NCBI RefSeq assembly: GCF_037975245.1
Contig: NC_092571.1
Coordinates: 20,879,917-20,941,916 of the forward strand
Direction: 5' to 3'
Length of the DNA: 62,000 bases
From: Apostichopus japonicus
Lineage: Eukaryota > Echinodermata > Holothuroidea > Aspidochirotida > Stichopodidae
Positions 11,331 through 25,252 of the stretch are shown piece after piece. Position 1 is the stretch's first letter; each line of letters starts with the position of its first letter. The notes beneath the pieces were generated by a model. The model had not been told where the DNA came from and ran no database searches. It saw nothing but the letters and a program-made list of their open reading frames with translations. The translations under genes and the position numbers were made by a program.

Positions 11331-12866
11331 TACTTCCACCCCCTCATCACTACATCCCTTCTAACCAAGTACCAACACTACTGTACTTCCACCCCCTCAT
11401 CACTACATCCCTTCTAACCAAGTACCAACACTACTGTACTTCCACCCCCTCATCACTACATCCCCTCTAACCAAGTACCAACACTACTGTACTTCCACCC
11501 CCTCATCACTACATCCCTTCTAACCAAGTACCAACACTACTGTACTTCCACCCCCTCATCACTACATCCCTTCTAACCAAGCACCAACACTACTGTACTT
11601 CCACCCCCTCATCACTACATCCCTTCTAACCAAGCACCAACACTACTGTACTTCCACCCCCTCATCACTACATCCCCTCTAACCAAGTACCAACACTACT
11701 GTACTTCCACCCCCTCATCACTACATCCCTTCTAACCAAGCACCAACACTACTGTACTTCCACCCCCTCATCACTACATCCCTTCTAACCAAGCACCAAC
11801 ACTACTGTACTTCCACCCCCTCATCACTACATCCCTTCTAACCAAGCACCAACACTACTGTACTTCCACCCCTCATCACTACATCCCTTCTAACCAAGCA
11901 CCAACACTACTGTACTTCCACCCCCTCATCACTACATCCCCTCTAACCAAGCACCAACACTACTGTACTTCCACCCCCTCATCACTACATCCCTTCTAAC
12001 CAAGCACCAACACTACTGTACTTCCACCCCTCATCACTACATCCCTTCTAACCAAGCACCAACACTACTGTACTTCCACCCCCTCATCACTACATCCCCT
12101 CTAACCAAGTACCAACACTACTGTACTTCCACCCCCTCATCACTACATCCCTTCTAACCAAGCACCAACACTACTGTACTTCCACCCCCTCATCACTACA
12201 TCCCTTCTAACCAAGCACCAACACTACTGTACTTCCACCCCCTCATCACTACATCCCTTCTAACCAAGTACCAACACTACTGTACTTCCACCCCCTCATC
12301 ACTACATCCCTTCTAACCAAGCACCAACACTACTGTACTTCCACCCCCTCATCACTACATCCCTTCTAACCAAGCACCAACACTACTGTACTTCCACCCC
12401 GTCATCACTACATCCCTTCTAACCAAGCACCAACACTACTGTACTTCCACCCCCTCATCACTACATCCCTTCTAACCAAGTACCAACACTACTGTACTTC
12501 CACCCCCTCATCACTACATCCCTTCTAACCAAGCACCAACACTACTGTACTTCCACCCCCTCATCACTACATCCCTTCTAACCAAGCACCAACACTACTG
12601 TACTTCCACCCCCTCATCACTACATCCCTTCTAACCAAGCACCAACACTACTGTACTTCCACCCCCTCATCACTACATCCCTTCTAACCAAGCACCAACA
12701 CTACTGTACTTCCACCCCGTCATCACTACATCCCTTCTAACCAAGCACCAACACTACTGTACTTCCACCCCGTCATCACTACATCCCTTCTAACCAAGTA
12801 CCAACACTACTTTACTTCCACCCCCTCATCACTACATCCCTTCTAACCAAGTACCAACACCCAGGG
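11331..12866. repeat. 53-bp minisatellite, 29 near-identical copies
   Basis: Copies begin with TACTTCCACCCCCTCATCAC and end with CCAACACTACTG. Most are 53 bp; copies 11 (about 11861) and 14 (about 12019) are 52 bp because one C is missing. Other variable sites are T/C in CCAAG(T/C)ACC, T/C in ATCCC(T/C)TCT and C/G in CCCC(C/G)TCATC (G in copies 21, 27, 28). The first and last copies have TTTACTTCC instead of TGTACTTCC. Divergence is very low, implying recent expansion or homogenisation. No open reading frame or RNA gene is evident. Confidence 0.97.
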
Positions 12867-15800
12867 ACTTGGTTGTTCCACTTTTGTCTCATACAAGCAA
12901 TTGGAATCACGTCATGGCAAGGATTATCTATACCGGTAACCTGTGTTCTACTGTTAAATACATTCAAAAACAGTTGTAGATAACAAGTCCATTATACTTC
13001 AGGTGCTATCTGAGCACCTTTTTCGGAAATTTTGGTGTTTCATAAAAGCAACAGGGACAATTGCACTATATACTACAGTGTGATGATACCTACCAGACCA
13101 TTAAACTTTCTCATGGACAGAACAATTCACCTTGAATAGGTACCATGTGTGCCTTTATATTGAAAGTAGGACAAAAACATTGAGCTATAGTGATGCCGCT
13201 ATTCTTCTGTTCAAGCAATACTTTGATACTTTTACGAAGACAAAAGTATGTAACTATGCAAGTGGTCCTTAGCAACTCAGATACAATGTACACAAGTCTG
13301 CATACAGTTGAGAAACTTCCACTATTTATGTATCCATGTTATGTATATATCCATGTTATGTATCCATGTGATGTATCCATGTTATGTATCCATGTGACTG
13401 GTAACACACTATCCTAAAAGTGGTTACTATCTGTTGCCCCAATGTCATATGTAGGATATCACACAAGTGGACAAGTATCCATTAGCAACAAAAAAGGGTA
13501 CACAAAAAAGCATCTCCAGGGTAACAAAACCATATATACCTTGAATGGGTTTATTTCATATCCTTTTATGAGAAATATCTCTTAGCAACAACACTTTTCT
13601 TTTGGAAAGTTTTATTGGTATCATATACACGTATTATACAAAAAAAAAGTAGTCTCTAGTATTGCATCTCCAACTGAACATGACTGGAGGCAGGAGTCAT
13701 TCATGAATTACGTTTCGATTCTCAACATTTTGTGAAACTTGGCTACAAAGATTTTAGTAATTTAATGGAAAATTCCCCCAAGCATGAAATTTTACTGGAC
13801 ATGGAATGATTGCATGTCTTTGAAAGATGATCGCGCTATCACTTCCCTTGTTAGAAGATCGAGTGACAAAACCCTGAGTTAAGGCTGGGGGACAGGAACA
13901 TTTAGCAATTACCAAACCATGATGCAATATTTAATGGATTTATAGCCCTCGAGTACCACTTCTCCCCTACTTTCACATATCAATCACTGTGGAAAATTAA
14001 AAATTAAAATGAAAAACTATGCCCAATGGGTAACTTTCATCTCTTTTCAAAGTATCAAGTATAATACTGATCATACAGAAGTTGCCATAGTAACTGCATG
14101 ACACATTTTCTCCTTCTTAACTTCTTCTTTGTGCAGTTGTACTTTTAACTAAAAACTTGTATTCATGTTACCCCCTTTGAAATTTTAAAATTTGTAAAAC
14201 TCAAAGGACTATTCACATCCTCTGTTTTTCAATTTTTTTTTCTTTGCAAGGATACTTCTATTTTTTTATCACATGGGGGGGTTAGTTTCAAAGACCCTAG
14301 GGGTACCAAATGGTGGTCTGTTCTTTATGCTTGTAATCCATAAGTACACAATTGTTATTGTAAGCTTTTCTCATTGTCTTCGTCCGATGTAGTTTACTTT
14401 AATCCATTCACAACAAAAAGTTCACACTGAAATGTTTCAATGGAGGTATTTTTCTTATATTTATATTTTATTGACTTTCTCAAGTTATATCCACCGAGCG
14501 GTTATCCGTACTCTGCAAAGAAGAATTCCCAAGACGAGAAAGTCTGAAATGGACAGATGCAACAGCGAAAATATAGCGGGTATGACTATGAGAAGAAGCA
14601 GGGGTACAACTGATCATGAATGCTAGAACTGTTGAAATCTATTATTGTTTTCTTTCTATTGTTTCTGTTGTGTTTCTTCTTCCTTACTCCCCCCATACAT
14701 CCCCTCCCCCCCCCTCCCACACACACACACATTATTCTGAGAAAATGATATTGCGAAGAACAGATTGTGTAAAAAAAAGTTTGCAAAAAAATTCAATTTG
14801 CAACCAAAGAGGACAGATAGAGGAAGAGCAGCTGACGATACAATGTTCGATACAGTAGAGAAAATAGGCAAAATTGGAAGGGGTGCAGGGGGGAGGAGGG
14901 GTGGGTGAGTTAATATCACTGCAAACTATGGAGCAAACAGATATTGAAATTGATTTTATAGTTCATGCTCAGTGCATATCAAAGTTTTAATCAGATCTGC
15001 AGTCATATATGTTGACAAACATAATTCATTTTCAAGACCTGAATCTCTCTGGTTTTTGAAATCATAATATTTTTCAAGAGTAGAAGTTGGGTCCTGGTTG
15101 ACACCCCTGCCCCCCCCCTCGCCCGCCCCCTTATAAATGAAATGTAAACGACCTTGCTGTTCTGTTTTTCAGATCAGGTTTGGAAATAACAAATTGTACA
15201 AAACTTTGAGCCTGTCCTGTACACAGCCTGGGGGTTTGTCATCAATTCTACTTTTTCCATAAGAAAATGTCTCCAAAACTACAAGTTCAACCAAATTGCT
15301 TTGAAGGTAATTGTTGCAACTGCGTTCCTCCATTATACCCCATCATCCACAGATCTATGTGGACTGCAAAAGGGTCTCATAAGGAGTTGGTAGTGTAATC
15401 TTAGAGGGTTTTTGTGTTTGTGTGTGTTTGTGTAATTTGATCACATTTTTAGGCCTATCCTTGGTTCCTACCACAAATAACCTATATTTAAATAGTTTTG
15501 GACTAAAGGTAATCTTCAATTCTTTTCTTAAATATAACTTAACAACAAAAGATAAATTGAAATATTAAAAAAATACTCAGCTTATAACCCCCCCCCCCCC
15601 CTTTAAAGGCGAAACTGATTCATATTTGAAAATATGGTTATGTTTTTAATTCCGGTTATAAAAGCAGGTTGAAGTAGTTTTGATTTCATATTTCAAGAGA
15701 TTTAAACATGTTTTGTATTGTCTCCCCTCTGCTGGATACAGCAACCAGCTGAGGGACTAAAAATAATCTTGGTAACCCCAAGATGTGGTGGGAGCTTGAA

Positions 15801-18800
15801 AATATATGAGTCACCTCTCAGCAAGGCTAGATGCAAAAACAAGTAACAGTATAACTTTCCTAATAATATAACCAGTAGTTGTTTCATGTAACTAAAAGTG
15901 AATCTGAACAGGATTGAGATTTCAAATATAATATATGAAACAACAGATCTGTATTCTTCTTTCTTTTCATATTTCTTCCTATTTTTTTTTAGCGGGAGGG
16001 GGAGGGGAGGGGAAGGGGAGGCAATATTTCACAAAATGATTACCAATCCTAATGTGACAACTTTGATATATTAGTTTGTCATTTTTGATAGACTTATCAC
16101 TGATCCTTGCCCAATGACTAATAACTACAGTACACACAAAGTTTGTTCACAGACAGTTTGGTGGCAAAATCATATTTATGTATGTGTCAATATACCTGGT
16201 TACCCGACCGGTAATTTTCATATTTTCAGAAAAGAGTGGCCTTTTGCACATGTATAATTTACAGATATTTGTATTTTTCATTGTAATGGTGAGCTATGTT
16301 AAATATGAAAGTGCCTGACTTAGGGAATAACATTGTGCAGTAAAATCATGCTTTTGAGACATTCACGACAAGCTGGTGTATAATATGGATCATTTGTACA
16401 TTTACACTACTGTATGCAGTGTGTCATTGGATTCAATGGACCATAATTTCTACAGTACAGTTACTTCCATGAAAAGGAGTGAGAAACATTAATGCCGAAC
16501 GGTAACAAGACGTCCCCCTGCACAGAAATAAAGGCACTTCTAACTACCGTACAAGTCAAACATGCTGATAGACACAGTATCTCAAAGAAATTTATGGTCC
16601 TCCCCTCCCACCCCCACCCCCCCCATTATTACAATGTGTACCATAACCATAACTTGATTTAAATAGGAATTTGTTGTTTCCATGGTCAATAAGAAGACGG
16701 CCTATTACCTGTGACTTTGCCCACAGTGCTCCTCTCTCTGAGAAATGCCACAAATGCTGATGACTGATTACTTAATCGCACACAGTTTTGACTGCGAGAG
16801 GGACTTGTGTATTGTAAATGGCCAGAGAGGAGGATATTAATCTTCGTTAAGCACACACTGGGCCTTAATACACAGTTGACCTTTACTCTTCTCACACACA
16901 GTTCTGTCTACCCTTAGGGTGGCATTTGTGTTCGTTACCTCAATAAAAAACACAGAGAAAGGTACCGCCATACTGTAGGTAGTGACAAGACCACAAAGCG
17001 AATATATTCCTAAGTTAAGTCAATGAAGTTATGGATAATATATATTTATATACTGTGGTAATGCATCCAACACATGGTGATGAACCTACAACTGTATAGA
17101 CCTAGTGACATATATGTATATACATGATTGGATGTTACAATCAAACCTGGTTTATTGGGACACATCATCGGGATCGGGTAACTGGTACTTGTACATAACT
17201 ATCATTTTATGAATGTTTGGCTATCTGATTTTCCAGGATCCATGGGGGTGGGCTAGGGGAAGGGATCAGTATAGAAGGGCAGAGAAGGGATCAGTTTATA
17301 AGGCGCACATGGAAGGCAATTATTACGGTATAATGAGTGAGAGAGAGGGGAAGAGGGAGGGTTGCCTTATTACTTTGTAACATTTAAATGTCCTCATTCT
17401 TCAACATAGGATTGACGAAGATACTTTAAAGACTAGTTTTTCTCAAACCTCAGCTCTAGCAGTATTCCTCACAAATATAGTTGAGATTATAATGAAACTC
17501 TATTCGCTTTAAGAAACCTTTTTGTTTTCTTCAATGTTAAGCAACAAGTTTGAATGCTGTCATAAACTTGTTTCACAAGAATACATCTAAATTATTTTAA
17601 GATATTAAGATATATTATTATTTTAATCAGCTATTAAAGATTTGCACATGCAATACAGAACCATCAAAGGATAGATCTACTGGACAGTATTCACAGTCAC
17701 TGCCACATAAAGAATTCAAAGACGCCAGCTGTAACTCACAGTATCATTGGATACTATTCCAAGTGTCTAGCCGTAAAAGTGATAAAAGTTATTGATTTAC
17801 TAGTTTGGATTCTGGTATACCAAAAGTTAGGTCAGTTATCACTGCAATGCATCCCCCCCTGCTACACCCCCTCTCTCTTCCCATTGTTGCTTCTAATTGA
17901 CCTTCCACTTCCTATTCCTTTCAAATCTACAATTCTGAAGTAAAACGCCTGCACTCGATTGTGTCAAGTTTTTATCCTCATTTCCAGTGAAGTAGTTTTC
18001 CACCATCTATACAAGCCATCCACTTTAGTTTTAAACATATTGTAGTTTAAACTATGAACTAGTATTTGAAATACCATTGGTCTTTAAGATGTCCTCCCCT
18101 CCCACCCCCCCCCTTCCCTCTACCTCTCTCTCATCTACAGATGATCTAAACACTCATACAGTACCTCATTAAAAAAATACATGTTAACATTTCACTTGAG
18201 TAATTATCCACATTGAGGAAAGTTCAGCAGACATAACTTACATGTTGCAAGCAAGAGACCACTAATCAGGTAAAAGGAGTCCACCATTCGACACTTTCCC
18301 ATGTAATTCTTTTTCATATGTCACTACCAAGTTACCAACCACTTCCCAACTCCCCCCTCCCCACCCACACCCACCCTTCCATACCCTCCCCTTTTCCTCT
18401 TCATCCACAATTCTCATAAACCACAACAAATCTACATCCCAAAAACATCCCCTTCAGCTTCCTAAAAATGATGGGTAGTCGAGGCGTTCAAATGCTCAGG
18501 CAGCATAATAATGGGACTACTCTCTTGCATTTTTCTTGATAGCTTAAGAATGCTCAAATTTTCTCCCCAAACATTTAACCTATTTATGGTCCATCTCAAA
18601 ACAAGGAGTCAGACATTTTTGACAAATCATTACGAAAGACCTTTGACTCCGAAATGACATCATCGCCTTCCACTGGTTTGCTGACGAACAGAAACCGAAC
18701 AGAAACCGAGAGAAGGAAAAGCGCCGTGCTACCAGGGAATATGATGCACACACAGTGACATAATTCTAGGCTCCCTGGGGACTCCAAGAATTGAGGCAAC

Positions 18801-19763
18801 AGGAATCTGATGACCTCAGAGCTGAGCCAGACAGAAAAGAGAATTATGAATTTATGCCTTCTGGACTTGCAATGAATATTATGTTTTAATCTGATTACGG
18901 AGGTTACCATTTGCCATCTCCAGAGATGCCAGCCAAATTTTAGGCTTTATCAACCTGTCAAAATGTGATGCCATAACCTTGCCATCAACAACTTCCAACT
19001 AGATCTGTGTGTTCAGAAATAGTTTTGAGAAACTTATGACTTTTATTGAACTCTGGTTACCTCTGAGATGACGGTCTTTCAAGTAACTGCTTCTTTTTTT
19101 TTTTGGAAATGTTCAGCATTCCCAAAAATGTTCAGATATACTAGGATATGATTTGGTTTGATAATTGTTTTTTTAAGGTGCATTCAATAATTTCAAAGCC
19201 AATTTGGCCAAATTCCCATTTTTTTGCTCAGAAGTACCTATTATTAGTATTATTTATGGGATATATTCCAACAGATTTCTCTGGTCTTAAAAAACAGAAA
19301 AGTGGCAACCACATTGTTCAAACCACATTGAATGTGACAAGTGAAATTAACAAACCCAGCCAAACATTGCCAATGGCCCCTAATCATTTCTTGGAAACCT
19401 GTCAACAATAAAAAAGACAGCCTGCAGGGGTCCAACTTGTCAAAATAACTTATTTGTTCATGTAAATTTTGGTCACCTCTGAATTTTTTGGGTGTTAATG
19501 TGAAATCTATGCCTGACCTTAGATCTGCAGGAACAGCCATGAATACCTCTACACAGCTACTGGACAGTAAATCTCTCAGCACTTCTGTAGCAAAGGTACT
19601 TTGTTTGACAAAAGCAGCCTGTACATTGTGTTAAAACTGAATCAGTCTTATAAAAGGTACTGTATATGTTGGCAACATTTCCAAAAGCATGCAACACCCA
19701 AGCTTGTCTTTCTGTATTGCAAATTTTCTATTTATCAAGCAGTATTTGCTAACTTTTTTCAGC
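12867..19763. other. Long non-coding stretch
   Basis: No gene recognised on either strand. Minor features: ATGTATCC repeats (13325-13396), a CA microsatellite (14720-14731), C-runs (14707, 15110, 15590, 16612, 18103), G-rich purine tracts (14877-14903, 15990-16022, 17335-17362) and a pyrimidine tract (18345-18400). Open frames here are short and overlap low-complexity DNA. Confidence 0.5.
13325..13396. repeat. Short tandem repeat based on ATGTATCC
   Basis: About six imperfect repeats of TATGTATCCATGT(T/G), with one expanded TATATATCC unit. Confidence 0.8.
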
Positions 19764-19865
19764 CTCTGATGGAGATCCTGCTAGGATCAAAACGTCAGGC
19801 CCTCTTACTTTTACACATTCTCTCACACCGGCTCTTTAGTGGATAAGCAGTTTGCTAATAGTTTG
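19764..19865 (+). mobile_element. Penelope-like or LINE 3' tail fragment, copy 1
   Basis: CTGATGGAGATCC, a short loop and GGATCAAAACGTCAGGCC are followed by TTACTTTTACACATTCTC and GTGGATAAGCAGTTTGCTAA. The block matches 59835-59935 closely. A small GATCC/GGATC stem followed by (G)AAACGTC resembles 3' regions of Penelope-like elements, some of which encode hammerhead ribozymes. Here the core position before AAAC is A rather than G and one base is inserted after CTGATG, so an active ribozyme is unlikely. Confidence 0.5.
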
Positions 19866-22330
19866 GGTTTTATTTTGACTTTTTTCAAAGATTCAAGAGG
19901 AACAATACATTAATCTATCATTTAATGATGATGGCAATGAATAGTAAATACACATCAGGAGATAATTTACGATTCAAATTTTGTGGAACAGTTCTGAAAG
20001 TTCTGAAGTTTGTCTATTTTAGAACACATATGGTTCCTATGTAATATAACAGCTATGCATCTTTACACTTGTAAATTATACCAATTTAGATGTTTGCATA
20101 GCATTTTGATTGTGATACGGCATAAATTATGCTCTCTGTATATGATTAATACTGTATGTCAAACTATGTTAAACTATTTGTAATCTCCAGCCCATTTTAA
20201 ACTGTTTTTTATAACTTCACCATTTTGATATTCGTTCAATATTAAGTCCTAATACACTCTGACCGTGCATATGGATACAGCTCTGTAAACAGTTGTAAAT
20301 AGGAAACTAAATCAAAATCAAATAATTGAGAAAAAAAAAATTTCAATAGATCTTTGTGTCCAAATTGCTTATCTTTCTTCTCTTTTCTTCAACAAACCCC
20401 TACGCCAATTTTTAATCCGTGGGTGAATTCAATAGGTAGGTGACAATATCTATTCTTGAACTTGAATCGGCTTGTTTCGACAATTTAAGGATTGTATGCC
20501 CAAAGGTGCGGGAGCAAGCTGTCGAATTCCATGTTAGCTGAAAGATATATCGACTCAAACGTGAGACAAAGGTCCGTCCACAAGGACACGTATCATGCTT
20601 ATCAACGCTTGAAAAATCGGACACAATGAAACCCTTCCCACCCCCACATGTCAGCTTTCATAGAGCTCTTTCGAACTTTACCAAACACAGGACATCTTTT
20701 ATCGATCTTCACTGACACTCCTCTTTTCCCAATCGCATCCAAAACTGAGAAGCCCCATGGATATTTTTTCTCTCGCAAGCTTAAAGCTTAGCTTCTATTG
20801 TTTTCTAAATATGTCTTCAAGGTCATTGGAAATTACTGGTATACATCTAAAAGTTCAAAGTTGTGAGAAATAATTTAAATATGTGTGGGTGAGAACTTTT
20901 CACTCACTTGACTATTTTTTTTTTAGTTTCTTACAAAAGGCCCAACCCAACAAAAGGACGGTACAATACAATGAAACAAGGCTGTCTAGACGAGCAAAAA
21001 GAATTCAAAAGAATTGAAAATGAAAAAATTACAATTTTCTAGCCATAAACAGATTTTGCACTGGAGTGTTCTAAACAACAATGTTCAACAACAAAAATGG
21101 AGAAAAATTTAATTGATTTGCTTGTATCAAATTTTTAAGACTTCTTGAGAATTTAAAGTATTCATATAAAAGAATAGAAAAACTTGAAAATTTGTGGAAG
21201 TTAACCTTTTTGCAATTTTAGAAAATTTACATCAATGCACTGTTAAGTACAGTAGGTCACTATGTATCAAAGCAAAGTCAAGAACAGTTGCAGAATAGTA
21301 CACCTAACTGTTCATGCAACATCACAAATTGATTTTGATATTGTGGGGCATTTTGTCACCATTTTAAACCACTGCAAAAAAAAGGCATTTCCACTGAAAT
21401 TGATGTGCAGTATCAAGTGTGACAAATGTTAACAGTCGGTCCATGCTTCCAGGATTTTCTGTTTGGACAAGCAAAATCAGCTTCAATGCAGTTTGTCCCA
21501 GCAGATGAATAGTTGTTGATATCAAATTCAGATTGCTTAGTAACTAAATACCACCAAGTAGTCATATGATAAACAGATATTTCCTCCATAGAAGAGTCCA
21601 GATCTATGGAGATACTAAAGTAATGCAAAAACAGTGGTGAGCCTATATATATGATTCTATATGATTCTGGAGAAAATTATATTTACCAAACCTAGACATC
21701 TCTCCTATACTGTACTTACAGTGTTGGTTATGTTGCCTAGAACTTCTTGGGACAACCAAATTTGCTGGTTTGACTACCAAACGGTAACACCTCATTGTCT
21801 GAGGGACAACTAGCATACATCCCAAATCGAGTATCAAGGACATCTGATTCCTAATGACCAACTTTTCAAAACCGTGCAAAGTGTACCGTAGCACAACTTA
21901 TGTTCAAATCATTGGAACATTAATATGCATCACCAACTTTTTCTTTTTTTTGTGTTTCTTTTCATTTTTATTTGTTCCCCAATAGTTTGGAGTGTTCAAT
22001 AACTGTACATAGCATGCATATTTCCTGTCAAAAGGACAGATGAAAGGATAGATAATGTGTGCTGAAACAAGCTATTTCTATGTCTTCAGTTTCTAACTAA
22101 GGGTTTTTTCTCATGTTCATCGAAAAGTAAGAAACCCCAAAGCCGAAAGATGGACATTTGCTTTCAATCAGTCGATATTTCTTACTACATCATGGGAAAG
22201 GAACTCGGTTTGCCAGGAATAATAAAACTGAACCGACTTGAAACTATCATTCTACACAATAAAAACATAGATCTTGGATGCAATAGGTTTATGTGTAGTA
22301 AACTGTGCAAGTTAATTTGCAAACTGCATT
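19866..22330. other. Non-coding stretch
   Basis: AT-rich, no gene recognised. The minus-strand open frame at 20412-20624 has ordinary composition and no recognisable domain. Confidence 0.5.
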
Positions 22331-22338
22331 GCGTGAGT

Positions 22339-22613
22339 CAGGCGCGTAGCCAGAAATTTGCCAAGGGAGGGGCGAAACTGTAGATTCGGCATTGCAAACT
22401 TTATAAGCTTAGCGCCACCATGGTTGGCGCGAAGCGTACAAGAAAATGCCTCCCAGATCGCTGGAAATGGCACTTCCCAGGCCTTGTAAGTTGCATCTTA
22501 GCATTTTCTCTTTTGAAAATACTAGCAATATCATAAAAACATTAAAAAAAAAAAAAATATGCTAAAGGGGGGGCGGCTGCCCCCTTGCCCCCCCCCCCTT
22601 GGCTACGCGCCTG
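22339..22613 (+). mobile_element. hAT-type MITE, GCGCGTAGC family, copy A
   Basis: 275 bp with inverted ends CAGGCGCGTAGCCA (22339) and TGGCTACGCGCCTG (ending 22613). It is flanked by GCGTGAGT (22331-22338) and GCCTGAGT (22614-22621), an 8-bp duplication with one mismatch, as expected for hAT transposons. The interior has the family core GGCACTTCCCAGGCCTTGTA, an A-run and a C-run just inside the right end. No coding capacity. Confidence 0.9.
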
Positions 22614-22621
22614 GCCTGAGT

Positions 22622-24437
22622 GGACAGACTTTTACCTATGGTATCAATTGAATGAACTAAAAAGTTCACAGTAAAATCAGGTTACTTTTAATGCATTGCA
22701 CCAAGTACTGCAGAATTTAATAAAAACTTTATAAATTGGAAATTTTAATTAACCTGAGCATATGATTTGTATGTCTTTTACCATTGCAGTCTTTAGGCAG
22801 TCCTTGTCTGTTTAGCCTTAGAACAGGATTGTTTGAACTGTGACCTCAATAATAGCAACCACCTAAGCATGTCAATTTGCTACTTGTACCATAGAGGTCT
22901 GTTTTACCTCCATGCTTATACTAACTGACTTTAACCCCTTTGACAATTGACCAAAAAGTAAATAAAAGAACCCATAAACCAAAGTTCCAAGCCCATTGAT
23001 AAATAGTAAAGGTTCACAATCATAAATAGCACAGGCAAGACTCCAATACAGAGACACTTAAATATTAACTATGCAATGACATTGACACCATGCATATTAT
23101 AACTTTGTTCCCAGGAATGGGAAGAATAAAGTTATTACATTAACTTACTTCTCTCTGTGTGTGTGGGTGCCTATGTATGTGTGTTTAATTTTTCCTAATT
23201 GTTTAATGAGTCCATTAAGGTGGCATGCTGTAACATTTACGACTCTCCCAACCACATTACAGTTTGGTCACATATCCTGAGAGTGTCCTCCATATGGTTA
23301 CCATTTCTTGATGTGTATACAGTATATGGAGTACAAAAAAAATTGGTTTTGGAAAAAAAAAAGTTTGTTAAGTTTATTTCAGGGACAGAGATTTAGTAAC
23401 CTTCCATTACACATTGGTTGAGAAAACCTGCTTTTGTGAAACTTCAGTTTACCATGAAACATGGACTAACCATTGTAACATCTCTGCCATGCAAAGTACA
23501 CTTTGTAAGCACTATACAAAATCTTCAAAACTTCATGGATAATCTTATTTGTTGCGGCCAATATCAACATTATTTGTAATCTTGGCCGACAAAACAATGT
23601 TTGTGAAGACTACAGTTAAAACATAGTCCATATATTGAGAACAAAACAGGTAAGAAAACAATATAGTAAACAGTTGTTGTGTTTAAGGTTTCCATTAGTG
23701 AAGGAGGCTTTTAAATGCCAGAGAATTTCACTGAAGTTTTTATATCCAGTCTGTCAAGCAATGCTTCCTATGGCTTCTTTTAAATTTTCACAGTCCCTAT
23801 AATCTTCTGTACCTTACAGTATATATGACAAAGCAACTGGTCTTCATCATCTGGCAACTGAATCTCATGTTAGTGTATTTTATTTTAAAGTTTAACATCT
23901 TCTGCTACAAAACTGTTAAATGCACCCTCCTCCTCCTTGCCCTCCTCCTTGCCCTCCTCCCCCTCCCCCTCCTCCTCCTCCCTCCTCCTTCTTTCTTACT
24001 ATGATACTACAATCCTGCCTACACTCATCTCTTGCAATTTGACTGTAGACCAAACACCAAAGTAGACAAAGGTGCTTTTTAAGATAAAGAATTTTTTGGC
24101 TAGAAGAGGATTCGAGCAAAAAATTCCCTTGCTCTTTTCAGATTTAAAAAGGTACAGGCCACAGATTAAATTTTGTTGTTTTCATTGTTTGCCAATTTGG
24201 AAATCTCAAGGGAAGTTACAGATCTATCTAACAGCTGATTAAAATGCACCGCTGAACAATATTTCTCTCATCTTTCAAGCAGATGGTTGAATTTTCATCA
24301 CTATTAAAATATTAGAAATCTAAACCTGCAGTATACTTTCTTGTAGATCCTTTTTCATTCTTGTAATCGAGTGAACAAAACTTTTAATGTTTGAAGTTTA
24401 CATAGCAAGTTTGAGGTTTGTGAACTTTTGAATATCA
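22622..24437. other. Non-coding stretch
   Basis: No gene recognised. GT-rich patch at 23155-23182 and a homopyrimidine tract at 23923-23995. Confidence 0.5.
23923..23995. repeat. Homopyrimidine tract (CCT)n
   Basis: Almost pure C/T on the plus strand, mainly CCTCCTCC and CTTGCCCTCCTC units. The glycine-rich antisense open frame over it is an artefact. Such tracts can adopt triplex structures. Confidence 0.85.
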
Positions 24438-24449
24438 GGGCCATTCTCG

Positions 24450-25252
24450 GTCACGTGTGTGACCGAAAAATGGGGAGATTTGCACTTTACCACTAAGTAA
24501 CTACTTTCAGGTAAAGAAAGTTAGGTTGATTGTAGTACTTAAGTTTGCACTAGGGGACTCTTTCACAAAACCATATAGCTTAGCCAAATTCAGAACATTC
24601 ATGTGCTGGCAGAGGTCATATAAAGGTCGGTCACGTGTGTGACGTGAAATGAAACTGGCTTTTTTGCACAAAAAAACATTGGCATATTCCTCAGTTTCTA
24701 ACAGGGCTGGATAACCCTAATTTCTCATGTTTCTACCTTAATGTGTTTCCATTCTAACATGACATTTCACCTAAATATTTCACTTCTTAAAATTAGCATA
24801 ATACTACATAAGCTTAAAAAATCCGGTCACGTGTGTGACATTGTTGGGTCACGTGTGTGACATTCTAAATTTTCAGTCCATAATATGCAATTTTTGCAGT
24901 GCAAATGTGACTCTAGTAATGACCAAAGAACAGCACTGATGTTGATATTCCATAGGAATTACTTTAAAACAGTTTTACTGCCATTACTTGGAGGGTCACG
25001 TGTGTGACATTTTTTGGTCACGTGTGTGACATTCTGCATTTCAATGGATAAATGTCACACACGTGACCATCGGTCACGTGTGTGACGACTAATAAGAGGC
25101 TATTAATTAATCGTAGGAATAATTTTTTGACTGGATATTTTGCAGAACTAACAGTCTGTACCAAGAACGGTTGCATATCAAGTGTGGACATCATAAGGCA
25201 CGTCAGTTACTTTTTACGAAAACTTTTGTGTTATTTTGGTCACGTGTGTGAC
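24450..25252. repeat. Array of nine GTCACGTGTGTGAC motifs
   Basis: Exact copies at 24450-24463, 24630-24643, 24826-24839, 24848-24861, 24995-25008, 25017-25030, 25054-25067 (inverted), 25073-25086 and 25239-25252. Each is a perfect palindrome of GTCAC and GTGAC around GTGT and contains the E-box CACGTG. All but one forward copy are preceded by GG or GGG with no other conserved spacer; five are followed by CAT or CATT. Spacing is irregular (8 to about 180 bp), so this is neither a satellite nor CRISPR. The sequence between motifs is not conserved. Confidence 0.95.
25054..25086. repeat. 15-bp inverted pair of the motif with 3-bp loop
   Basis: Copy 7 (inverted) and copy 8 face each other across ATC, giving perfect 15-bp arms GTCACACACGTGACC and its reverse complement. 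This is the only inverted neighbour pair in the array. Confidence 0.9.

Noticed and set aside
11331-12866. CRISPR-like regular array
   Set aside because: Units are directly adjacent with no unique spacers; it is a eukaryotic minisatellite.
23916-24119. Glycine-rich minus-strand open frame
   Set aside because: Created by a homopurine tract.
24450-25252. CRISPR-like palindromic repeats
   Set aside because: Spacing ranges from 8 to about 180 bp, one copy is inverted, and the context is a eukaryotic transposon.
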